DNA from: Pseudomonas atagonensis
Lineage (GTDB): Bacteria; Pseudomonadota; Gammaproteobacteria; Pseudomonadales; Pseudomonadaceae
DNA: 64,000 nt
NCBI RefSeq assembly: GCF_011369485.1
Contig: NZ_VXCA01000006.1
Location: forward strand, 43,527-107,526
Direction of reading: 5' to 3'
Shown here: piece after piece, positions 37,751 through 47,491 of the stretch
Layout: each line of letters opens with the position of its first letter
Numbering within the stretch: the stretch's first letter is position 1
Notes under the pieces: model-generated
The model's database searches: none
What the model was told of the DNA's origin: nothing
Seen by the model: only the letters and a program-made list of their open reading frames with translations
Program-made: the position numbers and the translations under genes

Positions 37751-37776
37751 GGTGCACCCGGGAGACCGGGTGCACC
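37751..37776 (-). terminator. Hairpin downstream of desA
   Basis: GGTGCACCCG and CGGGTGCACC form a perfect 10-bp stem with a 6-base loop, 11 bp after the desA stop. No T run follows on either strand, so it is a likely mRNA-end or weak terminator structure. Confidence 0.5.
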
Positions 37777-37787
37777 GATCAACGGCA

Positions 37788-38972
37788 TCAGACCGCTGCA
37801 GGACGCAACGAGTAGGTTTTCAACTGGTCAGCGAATTCGCGCAGGGACTGGATGCCACTGGCTTCGGCTTCGTGAATCCATTCCTTGATGGCGGCGAGCA
37901 TGTCGTGGCCATTTGCGCTGGTCTTGACCCAGATCTGCTGCAGCGCCAGGCGTTTTTCGTAAATTACCTTCAGCGCCTGGCTGTGTTCGAGCATGTTCTG
38001 GATGCGCGCGTGGTGACGATCTTCCAGCAGGCTGGTTTCCCGCGAGAGCAGACGTTTGGCGCGGTGGAACTGGTGGCGCACCGAATGATCGACCTTGGCC
38101 AGTTCCTGCTTGACCAGCGGGCCGATCACCAACTTGCGGTACTGGGCCATGATCTGAAAGCGGTTGTTGAGGATCGCCATGGCGGTGTCCATGTCCAGAT
38201 TGCCTTTGCCTTCGACCCGGTGGGCAATCGGCGCGACACGCTGCACTTTGGCCAGACGCAGGAAACTGAAGACTTTGATCCACGCCCAACCGAGGTCGAA
38301 CTCCCACTTCTTCACCGACAGCTTGGCCGAGTTAGGGTAGGTGTGATGGTTGTTGTGCAGCTCTTCGCCACCGATCAGGATGCCCCACGGCACCAGATTG
38401 GTCGCTGCGTCACGGCATTCGAAGTTGCGATAGCCGACCGCATGGCCCAGACCGTTGATCACGCCGGCAGCCCACACCGGAATCCACATCATCTGGATCG
38501 CCCAGATGGTGATACCGATGGTGCCGAACAGCAGCAGGTCGATGACGCCCATGATCGCCACACCCAGCAACGGATAAGGGGTGTAAACGTTGCGCTCGAT
38601 CCAGTCTTCTGGGCAGTTCTTGCCGTAGATGCGCAGGGTTTCCGGGTTCTGCGCTTCGGCGCGATACAGCTCGGCGCCGGTACGCAGGACGGTGGACAAA
38701 CCCTTGATGACCGGGCTGTGCGGGTCGTCTTCGGTTTCGCATTTGGCGTGGTGTTTACGGTGGATCGCAGTCCACTCGCGGGTGTTCTGCGCCGTGGTCA
38801 GCCACAGCCAGAAGCGGAAGAAATGTTTCAGGCCGGCATTCAGCTCCAGGGAGCGATGGGCCGAGTAACGGTGCAGATAGACCGTGACGGCTACAATCGT
38901 CACGTGGGTCATCAGCAGGGTGACAGCGACCAGTGACCAGGCCGACAAGCCAAGAAAACCTTCGTACCACAT
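37788..38972 (-). CDS. desA: Delta-9 fatty acid desaturase DesA
   Basis: This 394-residue integral membrane desaturase has the three histidine boxes: HRYSAH (34-39), HRKHH (71-75) and HNNHH (206-210). Four hydrophobic stretches lie around them, and a C-terminal helical region (about 270-390) follows. Length and neighbour (divergent GGDEF-EAL gene) match P. aeruginosa DesA (PA0286 by recall), which desaturates acyl chains of membrane phospholipid. The promoter lies in the 134-bp gap to the next gene. Confidence 0.9.
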   Translation of the reverse strand: MWYEGFLGLSAWSLVAVTLLMTHVTIVAVTVYLHRYSAHRSLELNAGLKHFFRFWLWLTTAQNTREWTAIHRKHHAKCETEDDPHSPVIKGLSTVLRTGAELYRAEAQNPETLRIYGKNCPEDWIERNVYTPYPLLGVAIMGVIDLLLFGTIGITIWAIQMMWIPVWAAGVINGLGHAVGYRNFECRDAATNLVPWGILIGGEELHNNHHTYPNSAKLSVKKWEFDLGWAWIKVFSFLRLAKVQRVAPIAHRVEGKGNLDMDTAMAILNNRFQIMAQYRKLVIGPLVKQELAKVDHSVRHQFHRAKRLLSRETSLLEDRHHARIQNMLEHSQALKVIYEKRLALQQIWVKTSANGHDMLAAIKEWIHEAEASGIQSLREFADQLKTYSLRPAAV

Positions 38973-39080
38973 AGGCTATAGGGCCCTCGATAAAGATAAA
39001 AACAGCCGTTGCATTATCACCAAGCACACAGATAAAACCAGTCGCCCTTTCAGATAAGAGTCGCTGGATGTTTCTTGACC

Positions 39081-39086
39081 TATAAT
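39081..39086 (+). promoter_or_regulatory. Possible -10 element for the GGDEF-EAL gene
   Basis: TATAAT stands 21 bp before the ATG in the divergent gap. No good -35 is found at 16-18 bp spacing, so this is a weak call. Confidence 0.3.
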
Positions 39087-39106
39087 TCCAACCTTTTTGT
39101 AGGGAC

Positions 39107-41038
39107 ATGGACAGCCGAATGTCTGCCACTTATCGCGATGCCTTGCGTGCAGCGCTGCTTTATCTCGTGCTTGCCGCCGCGTGGCTGCTGGGTACTGATC
39201 ATTTATTAAACAGTTTCTTCGATAACTCCGCCGATCTTGCGCGATGGCAACTGATCAACGGTTATGTCTTTGCGGCGCTCAGCGCCGGGCTGATTTTTCT
39301 CGCACGGGCGCGTTTGTGTGAATTCCTCGGGATTGGTGCGCGATTGCGCGAGCGACACGCCGACCGCGAACGCCTGCGTCAGGCCGCCGCCGTGTTCGAT
39401 TGCACCCGTGAAGGGGTGTTGGTCACCAACCACCAAGGGCTGATTGTTCACGTGAACCGCGCGTTCATGGAGATCACCGGTTATCAGCGAGAAGAAGTCC
39501 TCGGCCAGCAGCCAAGCCTGTTCAAGTCCGGACATCATCCGCCGGATTTCTATCAGGCGATGTTCGCCACGCTGGCGGCGCACGGCGAATGGAGCGGCGA
39601 GATCTGGAATCGCCGCAAAAGCGGCGAAATCTATCCACAGTGGCAGACCATCCGCGTCATTCACGATGATCAGGGTCGGCTCAGCCATTACGTGGCGGTG
39701 TTCTCCGACATCAGTGCGATCAAGGACTCCGAACACGAACTCAAACACCTGGCCCACCATGACCCGTTGACCGATCTGCCCAATCGCCTGCTGTTCAGCG
39801 ACCGCGCCGAGCAGGCGTTGGCCTCGGCGCAGATCCACAAGCGCGGCTGTGCGTTGCTGATGCTCGATCTGGATCACTTCAAATTGATCAACGACAGCCT
39901 CGGGCACAACGTCGGAGATCGCTTGCTCAAGGCTGTGGCGGCGCGCTTGCAGGCGTTGTTCGGGCCGGGGATCACGCTGGCGCGACTGGGCGGCGACGAG
40001 TTCGCGGTACTCGCGGAAAGTTGTCCACAGCTAGTGCAGGCGGCGGCACTGGCCCAGCGCATTCTCGATGCGTTGAAGGAGCCGTTCTGCATTGATGGCC
40101 ACGAACTGTTCATCAACGCCAGCATCGGTATCAGCCTGTTTCCCAGTGATGCGCTGAGCGCCGATCAACTGTTGCGTAACGCCGATGCGGCGCTGTTCAA
40201 AGCCAAGGGCAGTGGACGCAACGGCTACGCGCTGTACACCGAAGAACTCACCGCCCATGCGCAACAGCGGGTCGAAATCGCCTTCGAACTGCGCCGCGCA
40301 CTGGAGCAACAGGAACTGCGCGTCTATTACCAACCGGTGCATGACCTGCGCACCAGCCGCCTGATCGGCGTCGAGGCGCTTGTGCGTTGGCAGCATCCGC
40401 ATCGGGGTCTGGTGTCGCCGGCGGAATTTATTCCGATTGCCGAGCGCACTGGGCTGATCGCTGAAATCGACGCCTGGGTGATGCGTCAGGCGTGCCTGCA
40501 GATGTGTCAGTGGCAGCAGGCCGGGGTCGTGCTGTCGTTTGTCGCGGTGAATGTTTCGTCACGATTGTTCGCCCGACGTGAGCTGTATCAACAGGTGGCG
40601 CAGGTGCTGCGCGACACCGGCCTGGACCCGGCGTATCTGGAGCTGGAAGTGACCGAGAGCGCGGTGATGGATGATCCGGAGGTGGCGCTGGAGCAAATGC
40701 ATCGTCTGCGTGAGTTGGGTATTCGTCTGGCCATCGATGACTTTGGCACCGGTTATTCGTCGCTGCTACGGCTCAAGCGTTTGCCGGTGCAAAAGCTCAA
40801 GATCGATCAGGGCTTTGTCGCCGGATTGCCGTGGGACGAGGATGACGCAGCGATTGTCCGGGTAATCATCGCCCTGGCCCGCAGCATGGGTATGCAGGTG
40901 CATGCCGAGGGGATCGAGCAGGTCGAACAGGCGGCGTTTTTGCTCGAGCAGGAATGTGATCTGGGGCAGGGGTACTGGTTTGGACGGCCGAGTCCTGCGC
41001 AGGAAATTGATTGGTCGCGCGCACCCTTTATCGGTTGA
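39107..41038 (+). CDS. PAS-GGDEF-EAL membrane protein (PipA-like)
   Basis: This 643-residue protein has two N-terminal transmembrane segments (about 10-30 and 48-66), a PAS domain (about 90-210), a GGDEF domain with intact LARLGGDEF but no RxxD I-site, and an EAL domain with LIGVEALVRW, EVTESAVMDD and DDFGTGYSSL motifs. The EAL metal and catalytic motifs look complete, so c-di-GMP breakdown is likely. Position next to desA corresponds to P. aeruginosa PA0285 (PipA) by recall. Start 39107 is uncertain; ATG 39119 is possible. Confidence 0.9.
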   Translation: MDSRMSATYRDALRAALLYLVLAAAWLLGTDHLLNSFFDNSADLARWQLINGYVFAALSAGLIFLARARLCEFLGIGARLRERHADRERLRQAAAVFDCTREGVLVTNHQGLIVHVNRAFMEITGYQREEVLGQQPSLFKSGHHPPDFYQAMFATLAAHGEWSGEIWNRRKSGEIYPQWQTIRVIHDDQGRLSHYVAVFSDISAIKDSEHELKHLAHHDPLTDLPNRLLFSDRAEQALASAQIHKRGCALLMLDLDHFKLINDSLGHNVGDRLLKAVAARLQALFGPGITLARLGGDEFAVLAESCPQLVQAAALAQRILDALKEPFCIDGHELFINASIGISLFPSDALSADQLLRNADAALFKAKGSGRNGYALYTEELTAHAQQRVEIAFELRRALEQQELRVYYQPVHDLRTSRLIGVEALVRWQHPHRGLVSPAEFIPIAERTGLIAEIDAWVMRQACLQMCQWQQAGVVLSFVAVNVSSRLFARRELYQQVAQVLRDTGLDPAYLELEVTESAVMDDPEVALEQMHRLRELGIRLAIDDFGTGYSSLLRLKRLPVQKLKIDQGFVAGLPWDEDDAAIVRVIIALARSMGMQVHAEGIEQVEQAAFLLEQECDLGQGYWFGRPSPAQEIDWSRAPFIG

Positions 41039-41047
41039 AACGAATCT

Positions 41048-41139
41048 GTGGCGAGGGGATTTATCCCCGTTGGACTGCGCAGCAGTCGCCAATTTTTCAG
41101 GGTCGCTTCGCCACCCAACGGGGATAAATCCCCTCGCCA
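41048..41139. repeat. Intergenic inverted repeat, GAGGGGATTTATCCCC family
   Basis: GTGGCGAGGGGATTTATCCC reappears as its reverse complement 41 bp later, with CAACGGGGATAAATCCCCTC. A diverged copy lies at 42705-42835, so the oscA-sbp pair is flanked by this family. Confidence 0.85.
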
Positions 41140-41211
41140 AAGGGCTAACTGTCGCTCTCGAAGGCGCGCAAACCCTTGCCCCATCACATAATGTTTTCTA
41201 GTTATATAAAC

Positions 41212-41256
41212 ATTCTTAAATAGTCTTTTTAAGAATATCTGCGCCTCTCTTATATT
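41212..41256 (+). promoter_or_regulatory. oscA promoter with activator-type palindrome
   Basis: ATTCTTAAA (41212-41220) and TTTAAGAAT (41228-41236) form a perfect 9-bp inverted repeat with a 7-bp spacer, ending 14 bp before a good -10 TATATT (41251-41256). The -35 region is poor and overlapped by the palindrome, as expected for an activated promoter. CysB is the likely activator given the sulfur-starvation genes downstream. Confidence 0.5.
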
Positions 41257-41318
41257 GCTCCCACGCCGAACGCAGTGCCGCCCACTGCCAGGCAAATCCC
41301 ATTCAAAGGAGCAGCACC

Positions 41319-41501
41319 ATGAGCGCATCCCTGCGTAGCGTTGACGGTCAGGACGAAACCACCATTTTGCGTGAAATCCAGAGCGCCCTGCGCGATCTGC
41401 GGTTTGGCGCGGTGGAGATCACTGTGCACAACGCGCAAGTCGTGCAGATCGAACGCAAAGAGAAATTCCGCTTGCAGCAACCGGGCAAGCAGCCGGGCTA
41501 A
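41319..41501 (+). CDS. oscA: OscA, small sulfur-starvation protein (DUF2292)
   Basis: This 60-residue protein matches OscA/DUF2292: DETTILREIQSALRDLRFGAVEITVHNAQVVQIERKEKFR, given here as one region at residues 12-51. OscA-type proteins are needed for use of organosulfur compounds in pseudomonads and sit upstream of sbp. AAAGGAG lies before the ATG. A hairpin separates it from sbp. Confidence 0.88.
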   Translation: MSASLRSVDGQDETTILREIQSALRDLRFGAVEITVHNAQVVQIERKEKFRLQQPGKQPG

Positions 41502-41567
41502 AAGATCTCAGCCTGCGTCAGCTCTTGCGGGGAGCTTGAGGCGGGAGCTGCCGAAGGCTGAGATCTT
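41502..41567. repeat. Inverted repeat between oscA and sbp
   Basis: AAGATCTCAGCCT (41502-41514) and AGGCTGAGATCTT (41555-41567) form a perfect 13-bp stem, with a second inner pairing (CAGCTC/GAGCTTG.. and GGGAGCTG). It begins right at the oscA stop and resembles a pseudomonad REP variant. It could adjust oscA against sbp expression. Confidence 0.75.
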
Positions 41568-41636
41568 CGAACCGGCACCACGATTTGCGCAATTCATAAG
41601 AAAAAGCCACCACCAGGAATTCCAGGAGCTTTCACC

Positions 41637-42650
41637 ATGTCGTCGATTCGCCGTTACGCTTTGGCCGCTCTGGCCAGCGCAGTGTTTGCCGGTTCCGCAG
41701 TTGCCAAGGATTACGAACTGCTCAATGTGTCGTATGACCCGACCCGTGAGCTGTATCAGGATTACAACGCCGAGTTCGTGAAGTACTGGCAAGCGCAGCA
41801 TGCCGGCGACACGGTGAAAATCCAGCAGTCCCACGGTGGTTCGGGCAAACAGGGCCGCGCGGTCATCGACGGTCTGCGTGCCGATGTCGTGACGCTGGCG
41901 CTGGCCGGTGATATCGACGAAATCGCCAAACTCGGCAAGACCCTGCCGGCGGACTGGCAGAAGCGTCTGCCGGAAGCGAGCACGCCGTACACCTCGACCA
42001 TCGTGTTCCTGGTGCGCAAGGGCAACCCGAAAGGCATCAAGGACTGGGGCGATCTGGTCAAGAACGATGTTTCGGTGATCACCCCGAACCCGAAAACCTC
42101 CGGCGGTGCACGCTGGAATTTCCTCGCGGCGTGGGCTTATGGCCTGAAAGCCAACGGCGGTAACGAAGCCAAGGCAAAGGAATACGTACAAACCCTGTTC
42201 AAGCACGTGCCGATTCTCGACACCGGCGCCCGTGGTTCGACCATCACCTTCGTCAACAACGGTCAGGGTGACGTGTTGCTGGCCTGGGAAAACGAAGCCT
42301 TCCTGGCGCTGAAGGAAGACGGCGGCAAGGACAAGTTCGACATCGTCGTACCGTCGCTGTCGATCCTCGCCGAACCACCGGTGGCCGTGGTCGACAAGAA
42401 CGCCGAGAAGAAGGGCAACGAGCAGATCGCCGAAGCCTATCTGAAGCACCTGTACAGCCCGGCCGGCCAGGAAATCGCCGCGAAGAATTTCTACCGTCCA
42501 CGTGACAAGGACGTGGCGGCCAAGTACGCCGAGCAGTTCCCGAAACTGGAACTGGTGACCATCGACAAAGACTTCGGCGGCTGGAAAACCGCGCAGCCGA
42601 AATTCTTCAACGACGGTGGCGTGTTCGACCAGATCTATCAGGCGCAGTAA
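41637..42650 (+). CDS. sbp: Sulfate-binding periplasmic protein
   Basis: This 337-residue protein has a signal peptide ending AGSAVA, then the sulfate/thiosulfate-binding family pattern ([49 protein letters not shown]). It captures sulfate for CysTWA. AGGAG precedes the ATG. It lies 135 bp after oscA and 228 bp before cysT, the latter gap filled by repeats. Confidence 0.96.
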   Translation: MSSIRRYALAALASAVFAGSAVAKDYELLNVSYDPTRELYQDYNAEFVKYWQAQHAGDTVKIQQSHGGSGKQGRAVIDGLRADVVTLALAGDIDEIAKLGKTLPADWQKRLPEASTPYTSTIVFLVRKGNPKGIKDWGDLVKNDVSVITPNPKTSGGARWNFLAAWAYGLKANGGNEAKAKEYVQTLFKHVPILDTGARGSTITFVNNGQGDVLLAWENEAFLALKEDGGKDKFDIVVPSLSILAEPPVAVVDKNAEKKGNEQIAEAYLKHLYSPAGQEIAAKNFYRPRDKDVAAKYAEQFPKLELVTIDKDFGGWKTAQPKFFNDGGVFDQIYQAQ

Positions 42651-42687
42651 TCTCACCCTTACCAGCCTGATGTCTGGGCACATGAGA

Positions 42688-42853
42688 TGTGGGAGTGAGC
42701 TTTTGTGGTGAGGGGATTCATCCCCGATGGGTTGCGCAGCAGCCCCGGAATCAAAGATTGCGGTTGATCAGTTAGACCGCATTTAATGGTTTTGGGGCAG
42801 CTTCGCTGCCCAACGGGGATAAACCCCCTCGCCACAGGGTTCGCTCCCACATT
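42688..42853. repeat. Nested inverted repeat between sbp and cysT
   Basis: Outer arms ATGTGGGAGTGAGC and GCTCCCACAT enclose inner arms GAGGGGATTCATCCCC and GGGGATAAACCCCCTC. The inner part is the second copy of the repeat family at 41048-41139. The long stem may protect the sbp mRNA end and lower cysTWA expression relative to sbp. Confidence 0.8.
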
Positions 42854-42878
42854 GATGCGTTTTTAACCAAGGACTTTT

Positions 42879-43697
42879 ATGTCGCGTCGTATCTCCCCCG
42901 TCATACCCGGCTTCGGGCTGACGCTGGGTTACACCTTGGTGTACCTCAGCCTGATTGTGCTTATCCCGCTGGCGGCGATGTTCGTCCACGCCGCCCAACT
43001 TACCTGGGATCAGTTCTGGACGATCATCTCCGCACCGCGGGTGCTGGCGGCATTGAAGCTGAGCTTCGGCACTGCGCTGTGCGCCGCGATCATCAACGGC
43101 ATCATCGGTACGTTGCTGGCGTGGGTGCTGGTGCGCTACACGTTCCCGGGGCGCAAGGTCATCGACGCGATGATTGATCTGCCGTTTGCATTGCCGACGG
43201 CCGTCGCCGGTATTGCGCTGACGGCTCTGTACGCGCCGGCCGGTCTGGTCGGCCAATTCGCCGCCGACCTCGGTTTCAAGATCGCCTACACCCCGCTGGG
43301 CATCACTCTCGCGCTGACCTTCGTGACCCTGCCTTTCGTAGTGCGCACGGTGCAACCGGTGCTGGCCGACATTCCCCGTGAAGTCGAAGAAGCCGCCGCG
43401 TGCCTCGGTGCGAAGCCGTGGCAGGTGTTCCGCCATATTCTGGTGCCGGCGCTGCTGCCCGCCTGGCTGACCGGTTTTGCCCTGGCGTTCGCCCGTGGCG
43501 TTGGCGAATACGGTTCGGTGATTTTCATCGCCGGCAACATGCCGATGAAAACCGAAATCCTGCCGCTGCTGATCATGGTCAAACTCGATCAATACGACTA
43601 CACCGGCGCCACGGCCATCGGCGTGCTGATGCTGGTGGTTTCCTTCGTCCTGTTGCTGCTGATCAACTTGCTGCAGCGGCGCATCGAAACCCCATAA
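42879..43697 (+). CDS. cysT: Sulfate ABC transporter permease CysT
   Basis: This 272-residue permease has six hydrophobic segments and the EAA loop ([20 protein letters not shown]). With CysW it forms the membrane channel for sulfate/thiosulfate. AAGGA precedes the ATG. CysW follows after 13 bp. Confidence 0.95.
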   Translation: MSRRISPVIPGFGLTLGYTLVYLSLIVLIPLAAMFVHAAQLTWDQFWTIISAPRVLAALKLSFGTALCAAIINGIIGTLLAWVLVRYTFPGRKVIDAMIDLPFALPTAVAGIALTALYAPAGLVGQFAADLGFKIAYTPLGITLALTFVTLPFVVRTVQPVLADIPREVEEAAACLGAKPWQVFRHILVPALLPAWLTGFALAFARGVGEYGSVIFIAGNMPMKTEILPLLIMVKLDQYDYTGATAIGVLMLVVSFVLLLLINLLQRRIETP

Positions 43698-43710
43698 GGA
43701 GGCGCGAACC

Positions 43711-44583
43711 ATGTCCCAATCGTCTATTGCGGCCGCCTCTTCGGCCAACGCTGCACGCCGTGGCAGCGCCACGTCGCGCAGAGTCCTGATCGGCCTTGGC
43801 TGGCTGATTTTTTTCCTGTTTCTGCTGCTGCCGTTGTTCATCGTGGTGTCGCAAGGTTTGAAGAACGGCCTCGGCGCGTTCTTCACTGCGATCTTTGAAC
43901 CGGATGCTTTATCGGCACTGAAACTCACCGTGTTCGCCGTGCTGATTTCGGTGCCGCTCAACCTGGTGTTTGGTGTCAGCGCCGCGTGGTGCGTGAGCAA
44001 ATACTCGTTCCGCGGCAAGAGCATGCTGGTGACGCTGATCGACCTGCCGTTTTCGGTGTCGCCGGTGATCGCAGGTTTGGTCTACGTGCTGATGTTCGGC
44101 GCCCAGGGTCTGTTCGGGCCGTGGCTGCAGGATCACGACATCCAGATCGTCTTCGCCCTGCCGGGCATCGTGCTGGCGACGATTTTCGTCACCGTGCCGT
44201 TCGTGGCCCGTGAGCTGATCCCGCTGATGCAGGAACAAGGTACACAGGAAGAGGAGGCCGCGCGTCTGCTCGGCGCCAATGGCTGGCAGATGTTCTGGCA
44301 CGTCACCGTCCCCAACATCAAATGGGGCCTGATCTATGGCGTGGTGTTGTGTACTGCGCGGGCCATGGGTGAGTTCGGTGCGGTGTCGGTGGTGTCCGGG
44401 CACATTCGCGGGGTGACCAACACCTTGCCGCTGCACGTCGAGATCCTCTACAACGAATACAACCACGTGGCCGCGTTCGCTGTGGCGAGCCTGTTGCTGA
44501 TCCTGGCGCTCTTCATCCTGCTGCTCAAGCAGTGGAGCGAAAACCGTATCAACCGCCTGCGCGCCAGCGCCGCGGAGGAATAA
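43711..44583 (+). CDS. cysW: Sulfate ABC transporter permease CysW
   Basis: This 290-residue permease has six membrane segments and an EAA loop ([20 protein letters not shown]). The N-terminal 20 residues are a Ser/Ala-rich extension typical of pseudomonad CysW. AAGGAGG precedes the ATG; cysA follows after 3 bp. Confidence 0.95.
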   Translation: MSQSSIAAASSANAARRGSATSRRVLIGLGWLIFFLFLLLPLFIVVSQGLKNGLGAFFTAIFEPDALSALKLTVFAVLISVPLNLVFGVSAAWCVSKYSFRGKSMLVTLIDLPFSVSPVIAGLVYVLMFGAQGLFGPWLQDHDIQIVFALPGIVLATIFVTVPFVARELIPLMQEQGTQEEEAARLLGANGWQMFWHVTVPNIKWGLIYGVVLCTARAMGEFGAVSVVSGHIRGVTNTLPLHVEILYNEYNHVAAFAVASLLLILALFILLLKQWSENRINRLRASAAEE

Positions 44584-44586
44584 TTC

Positions 44587-45576
44587 ATGTCGATCGAAGT
44601 GCGTAACGTCAGCAAGAATTTCAATGCGTTCAAGGCGCTGGACAACATCAGCCTGGACATCCACAGCGGTGAACTGGTGGCGCTGCTCGGCCCGTCCGGC
44701 TGCGGCAAGACTACTTTGCTGCGGATTATCGCCGGTCTGGAAACCCCGGATAACGGCAACATCGTGTTCCACGGCGAAGACGTGTCTGGCCACGACGTGC
44801 GCGATCGCAACGTCGGTTTCGTATTCCAGCACTACGCCTTGTTCCGCCACATGACCGTGTTCGACAACGTCGCGTTCGGCCTGCGCATGAAACCGAAAAA
44901 CCAGCGCCCGAGTGAAAGCCAGATCGCGACCAAGGTTCACGAGCTGCTGAACATGGTGCAGCTGGACTGGCTGTCGGATCGTTATCCGGAGCAACTGTCC
45001 GGCGGCCAGCGTCAGCGTATCGCCCTGGCCCGCGCTCTGGCGGTCGAGCCGAAAGTGCTGCTGCTCGACGAGCCGTTCGGCGCCCTCGACGCCAAGGTGC
45101 GTAAGGAGCTGCGCCGCTGGCTGGCGCGCCTGCACGAAGATATCAACCTGACCTCGGTGTTCGTGACCCATGACCAGGAAGAGGCGATGGAAGTCGCCGA
45201 CCGTATCGTGGTGATGAACAAGGGCGTGATCGAACAGATTGGCTCACCGGGCGACGTCTACGAAAATCCGGCCAGTGATTTCGTCTATCACTTCCTCGGC
45301 GATTCCAACCGCTTGCTGCTGAGCGACGACAACCACGTGCTGTTCCGTCCGCACGAAGTGTCCCTGTCCAGGCATGAGCTGGAAGATCACCACGCCGCTG
45401 AAGTGCGTGATATCCGCCCCCTGGGCGCGACCACGCGGGTGACGTTGAAGGTCGAAGGACAGACCGATCTGATCGAAGCCGAAGTGGTGAAAGACCACGA
45501 CAGCCTGATCGGCCTGGCCAGGGGCGAAACCCTGTTCTTCAAACCGAAGGTCTGGCAGAAAGTCGCCAGCCTTTAA
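44587..45576 (+). CDS. cysA: Sulfate/thiosulfate ABC transporter ATPase CysA
   Basis: This 329-residue ATPase has Walker [10 protein letters not shown] (35-43), signature LSGGQ (137-141), Walker B VLLLDEP (157-163) and an accessory TOBE-like C-terminal domain. It energises sulfate import. It ends the oscA-sbp-cysTWA block, with a REP pair 7 bp after its stop. Confidence 0.96.
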   Translation: MSIEVRNVSKNFNAFKALDNISLDIHSGELVALLGPSGCGKTTLLRIIAGLETPDNGNIVFHGEDVSGHDVRDRNVGFVFQHYALFRHMTVFDNVAFGLRMKPKNQRPSESQIATKVHELLNMVQLDWLSDRYPEQLSGGQRQRIALARALAVEPKVLLLDEPFGALDAKVRKELRRWLARLHEDINLTSVFVTHDQEEAMEVADRIVVMNKGVIEQIGSPGDVYENPASDFVYHFLGDSNRLLLSDDNHVLFRPHEVSLSRHELEDHHAAEVRDIRPLGATTRVTLKVEGQTDLIEAEVVKDHDSLIGLARGETLFFKPKVWQKVASL

Positions 45577-45583
45577 AGTCAAA

Positions 45584-45657
45584 AGCTTCGCGAGCAAGCC
45601 CTCTCCCACAATTGGAACGCATTCCAGAATGTGGGAGCGGGCTTGCTCGCGAAAGCT
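45584..45657. repeat. REP/BIME inverted repeat
   Basis: AGCTTCGCGAGCAAGC and its reverse complement flank a short spacer, between the convergent cysA and Mpo1-like genes. Confidence 0.88.
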
Positions 45658-45659
45658 AT

Positions 45660-46184
45660 TTAGACAGCCGCACGATTAGGATTGACCCGCACCACCCCCG
45701 CCCGCGCCTCGATCTGCTCTTTCAGTTCATGCCGCAGACCGAGCATGAAAGCCAACTCGGCCACCACAAACAGCGGCCCCACAATCAACCCGCTCACATC
45801 ATCGACAAACGCCGGCTTGCGCCCCTCGTAGTGATGCCCGACAAACTGGATCGCCCAACCGATCACAAACATCGCCAGGCCGCTGCTCAGCCAGACCAGA
45901 GTGCTCTGCTGCGCCAGGACATGCCCGGCCCAGACCGACAAGCCCATCAGCACTGTCATCAGCACCCCAAGCTTCACTTCCAGGCGCAGATAAAACCACG
46001 CCGAGGCCAGCGCCAGCAGTACGGCTGGTGAAATCCACAATCCACCCAGCGACCACTCCGGACGCGACAACAGAACTGCGACCGCCACCACAATCAGCGG
46101 AATGCCGATAAAGTGGCTGGCGATGTTGCGCGGGTCGCGGTGGTAGGCGGCGTATTGACTCAAATGATCGACGAGGCTTTTCAT
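45660..46184 (-). CDS. Mpo1-like (DUF962) membrane protein
   Basis: This 174-residue protein has about four transmembrane segments and the DUF962/Mpo1 pattern (YHRDPRNIASHFIGIPL, VIGWAIQFVGHHYEGRKPA). Yeast Mpo1 is a 2-hydroxy fatty acid dioxygenase; the bacterial role is not established. AGGAGG precedes ATG 46184, so the 28-residue upstream extension is rejected. It is divergent from the Crp/Fnr gene. Confidence 0.86.
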   Translation of the reverse strand: MKSLVDHLSQYAAYHRDPRNIASHFIGIPLIVVAVAVLLSRPEWSLGGLWISPAVLLALASAWFYLRLEVKLGVLMTVLMGLSVWAGHVLAQQSTLVWLSSGLAMFVIGWAIQFVGHHYEGRKPAFVDDVSGLIVGPLFVVAELAFMLGLRHELKEQIEARAGVVRVNPNRAAV

Positions 46185-46266
46185 TGTTGTTCCTCCTGTA
46201 GGGTGAGCGCAGCATGCCCCGGGTTCAGCGTTCGCTCTGTCAGGCAGGCGACAATTAGGAGTGTTC

Positions 46267-46944
46267 ATGGATAAGCGTGCACGGCTGCTGAGCGGTCAGT
46301 GGTTCAGTCATCTGCCCGAACTCTTTCAGGATAGCCTGCTGGCGGCGGCCCGGGAGCGACGGCTGACGGCGGGGCAGCGACTGTTTCAGCGTGGCGATCC
46401 ACCGTGCGGTCTGTACGCGGTGCTCGATGGCGCCGTGCGTATCGGCGCGGTGAGCGAGCAGGGTAAGGAAGCGTTGCTGAGCCTGGTTGAGGCGCCGCAT
46501 TGGTTCGGCGAAATCTGTCTGTTCGATGGTCAGCCGCGCACCCATGACGCCTACGCGGTGGGGCCGTGCACGTTGCTCAATATCCCGCAGGCGCCACTGC
46601 TGAAATTGCTCGACGAGCATCCGCTGTACTGGCGGCACCTGGCGCTGTTGATGAGCCACAAGCTGCGCCTGACGTTTATCAATCTCGAACAACTGAGCCT
46701 GCTACCGGCGCCGGCGCGTCTGGCCCACCGCCTGCTGATGATCGCCGAAGGCTATGGCGAGCTCGATCCGCCCCGCCGGGTGCTGCAACTGCCGCAAGAG
46801 CAACTGGCGTCGATGCTGTCGCTGTCGCGGCAGACCACCAATCAGATTCTCAAGGACTTGCAGGGGCAAGGGATTATCGGCTTGGGGTACGGCGAGATCG
46901 AGATCCTCGACGCAGTGCGATTGCGGGCTCTCGCAACAATCTGA
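46267..46944 (+). CDS. Crp/Fnr-family transcriptional regulator
   Basis: This 225-residue protein has a cyclic-nucleotide-binding fold (about 15-140) and a Crp-type helix-turn-helix (QEQLASMLSLSRQTTNQILKDL, about 178-199). No N-terminal Fnr cysteine cluster is seen, so it is not an oxygen-sensing Fnr. AGGAG lies five bases before ATG 46267. Target genes are unknown. Confidence 0.9.
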   Translation: MDKRARLLSGQWFSHLPELFQDSLLAAARERRLTAGQRLFQRGDPPCGLYAVLDGAVRIGAVSEQGKEALLSLVEAPHWFGEICLFDGQPRTHDAYAVGPCTLLNIPQAPLLKLLDEHPLYWRHLALLMSHKLRLTFINLEQLSLLPAPARLAHRLLMIAEGYGELDPPRRVLQLPQEQLASMLSLSRQTTNQILKDLQGQGIIGLGYGEIEILDAVRLRALATI

Positions 46945-46962
46945 CGGACACCTATAACCCCC

Positions 46963-47050
46963 TGTGGGAGTGGGCTTGCTCGCGAAAGCGGTGTGTCAGC
47001 CAACACATCATGAACTGACACACAGTCTTCGCGAGCAAGCCCGCTCCCAC
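46963..47050. repeat. REP/BIME inverted repeat
   Basis: TGTGGGAGTGGGCTTGCTCG and its near reverse complement flank a spacer with its own inverted repeat (GTGTGTCAG...CTGACACAC). Confidence 0.88.
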
Positions 47051-47068
47051 ATTGGATCGATGCTGTTC

Positions 47069-47479
47069 TTACGATCCGCGATAGGTCGAGAAGCCATAAG
47101 GGCTGAGCAGCAACGGGATGTGGTAATGCTGGTCGGTCTGTTTCACTTCAAAGATCACCGGAATCTCCGGGAAAAACGTCTCATGTCTGGCCTTCTTGAA
47201 ATACTCGCCAGTCTTGAACACCACGCGGTATTCACCCGCCTCAAAAGGCTGTTTGGCCGGGAACAATTCGGCAATCCGCCCTTGTTCATTGGTCGTGCCT
47301 TGGGCCAGTGCTTGCCAGTTCTCACCGACATGCTTTTCCAGGGTCACGTCGATGCCCGGCGACGGCAGGCCGCTTTCCAGATTGAGCACGTGCACGCTCA
47401 ACGGGTTGCCAGCGGCCAGTGCAAGGCTTGAGACGGCACTCAGGCCGAGCGCGGCAAGGGTCATGCGCAAAGTCGTCAT
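47069..47479 (-). CDS. hiuH: 5-hydroxyisourate hydrolase, periplasmic
   Basis: This 136-residue transthyretin-like protein has a signal peptide (ALGLSAVSSLALA), HVLNLESGLP near the N-terminus, and the C-terminal YRGS that marks HIU hydrolases. It splits 5-hydroxyisourate in urate breakdown. A periplasmic copy next to an HprRS-like pair mirrors E. coli hiuH-hprRS. It is 12 bp after hbpS in the same operon. Confidence 0.9.
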   Translation of the reverse strand: MTTLRMTLAALGLSAVSSLALAAGNPLSVHVLNLESGLPSPGIDVTLEKHVGENWQALAQGTTNEQGRIAELFPAKQPFEAGEYRVVFKTGEYFKKARHETFFPEIPVIFEVKQTDQHYHIPLLLSPYGFSTYRGS

Positions 47480-47491
47480 GGATGAAACTCC

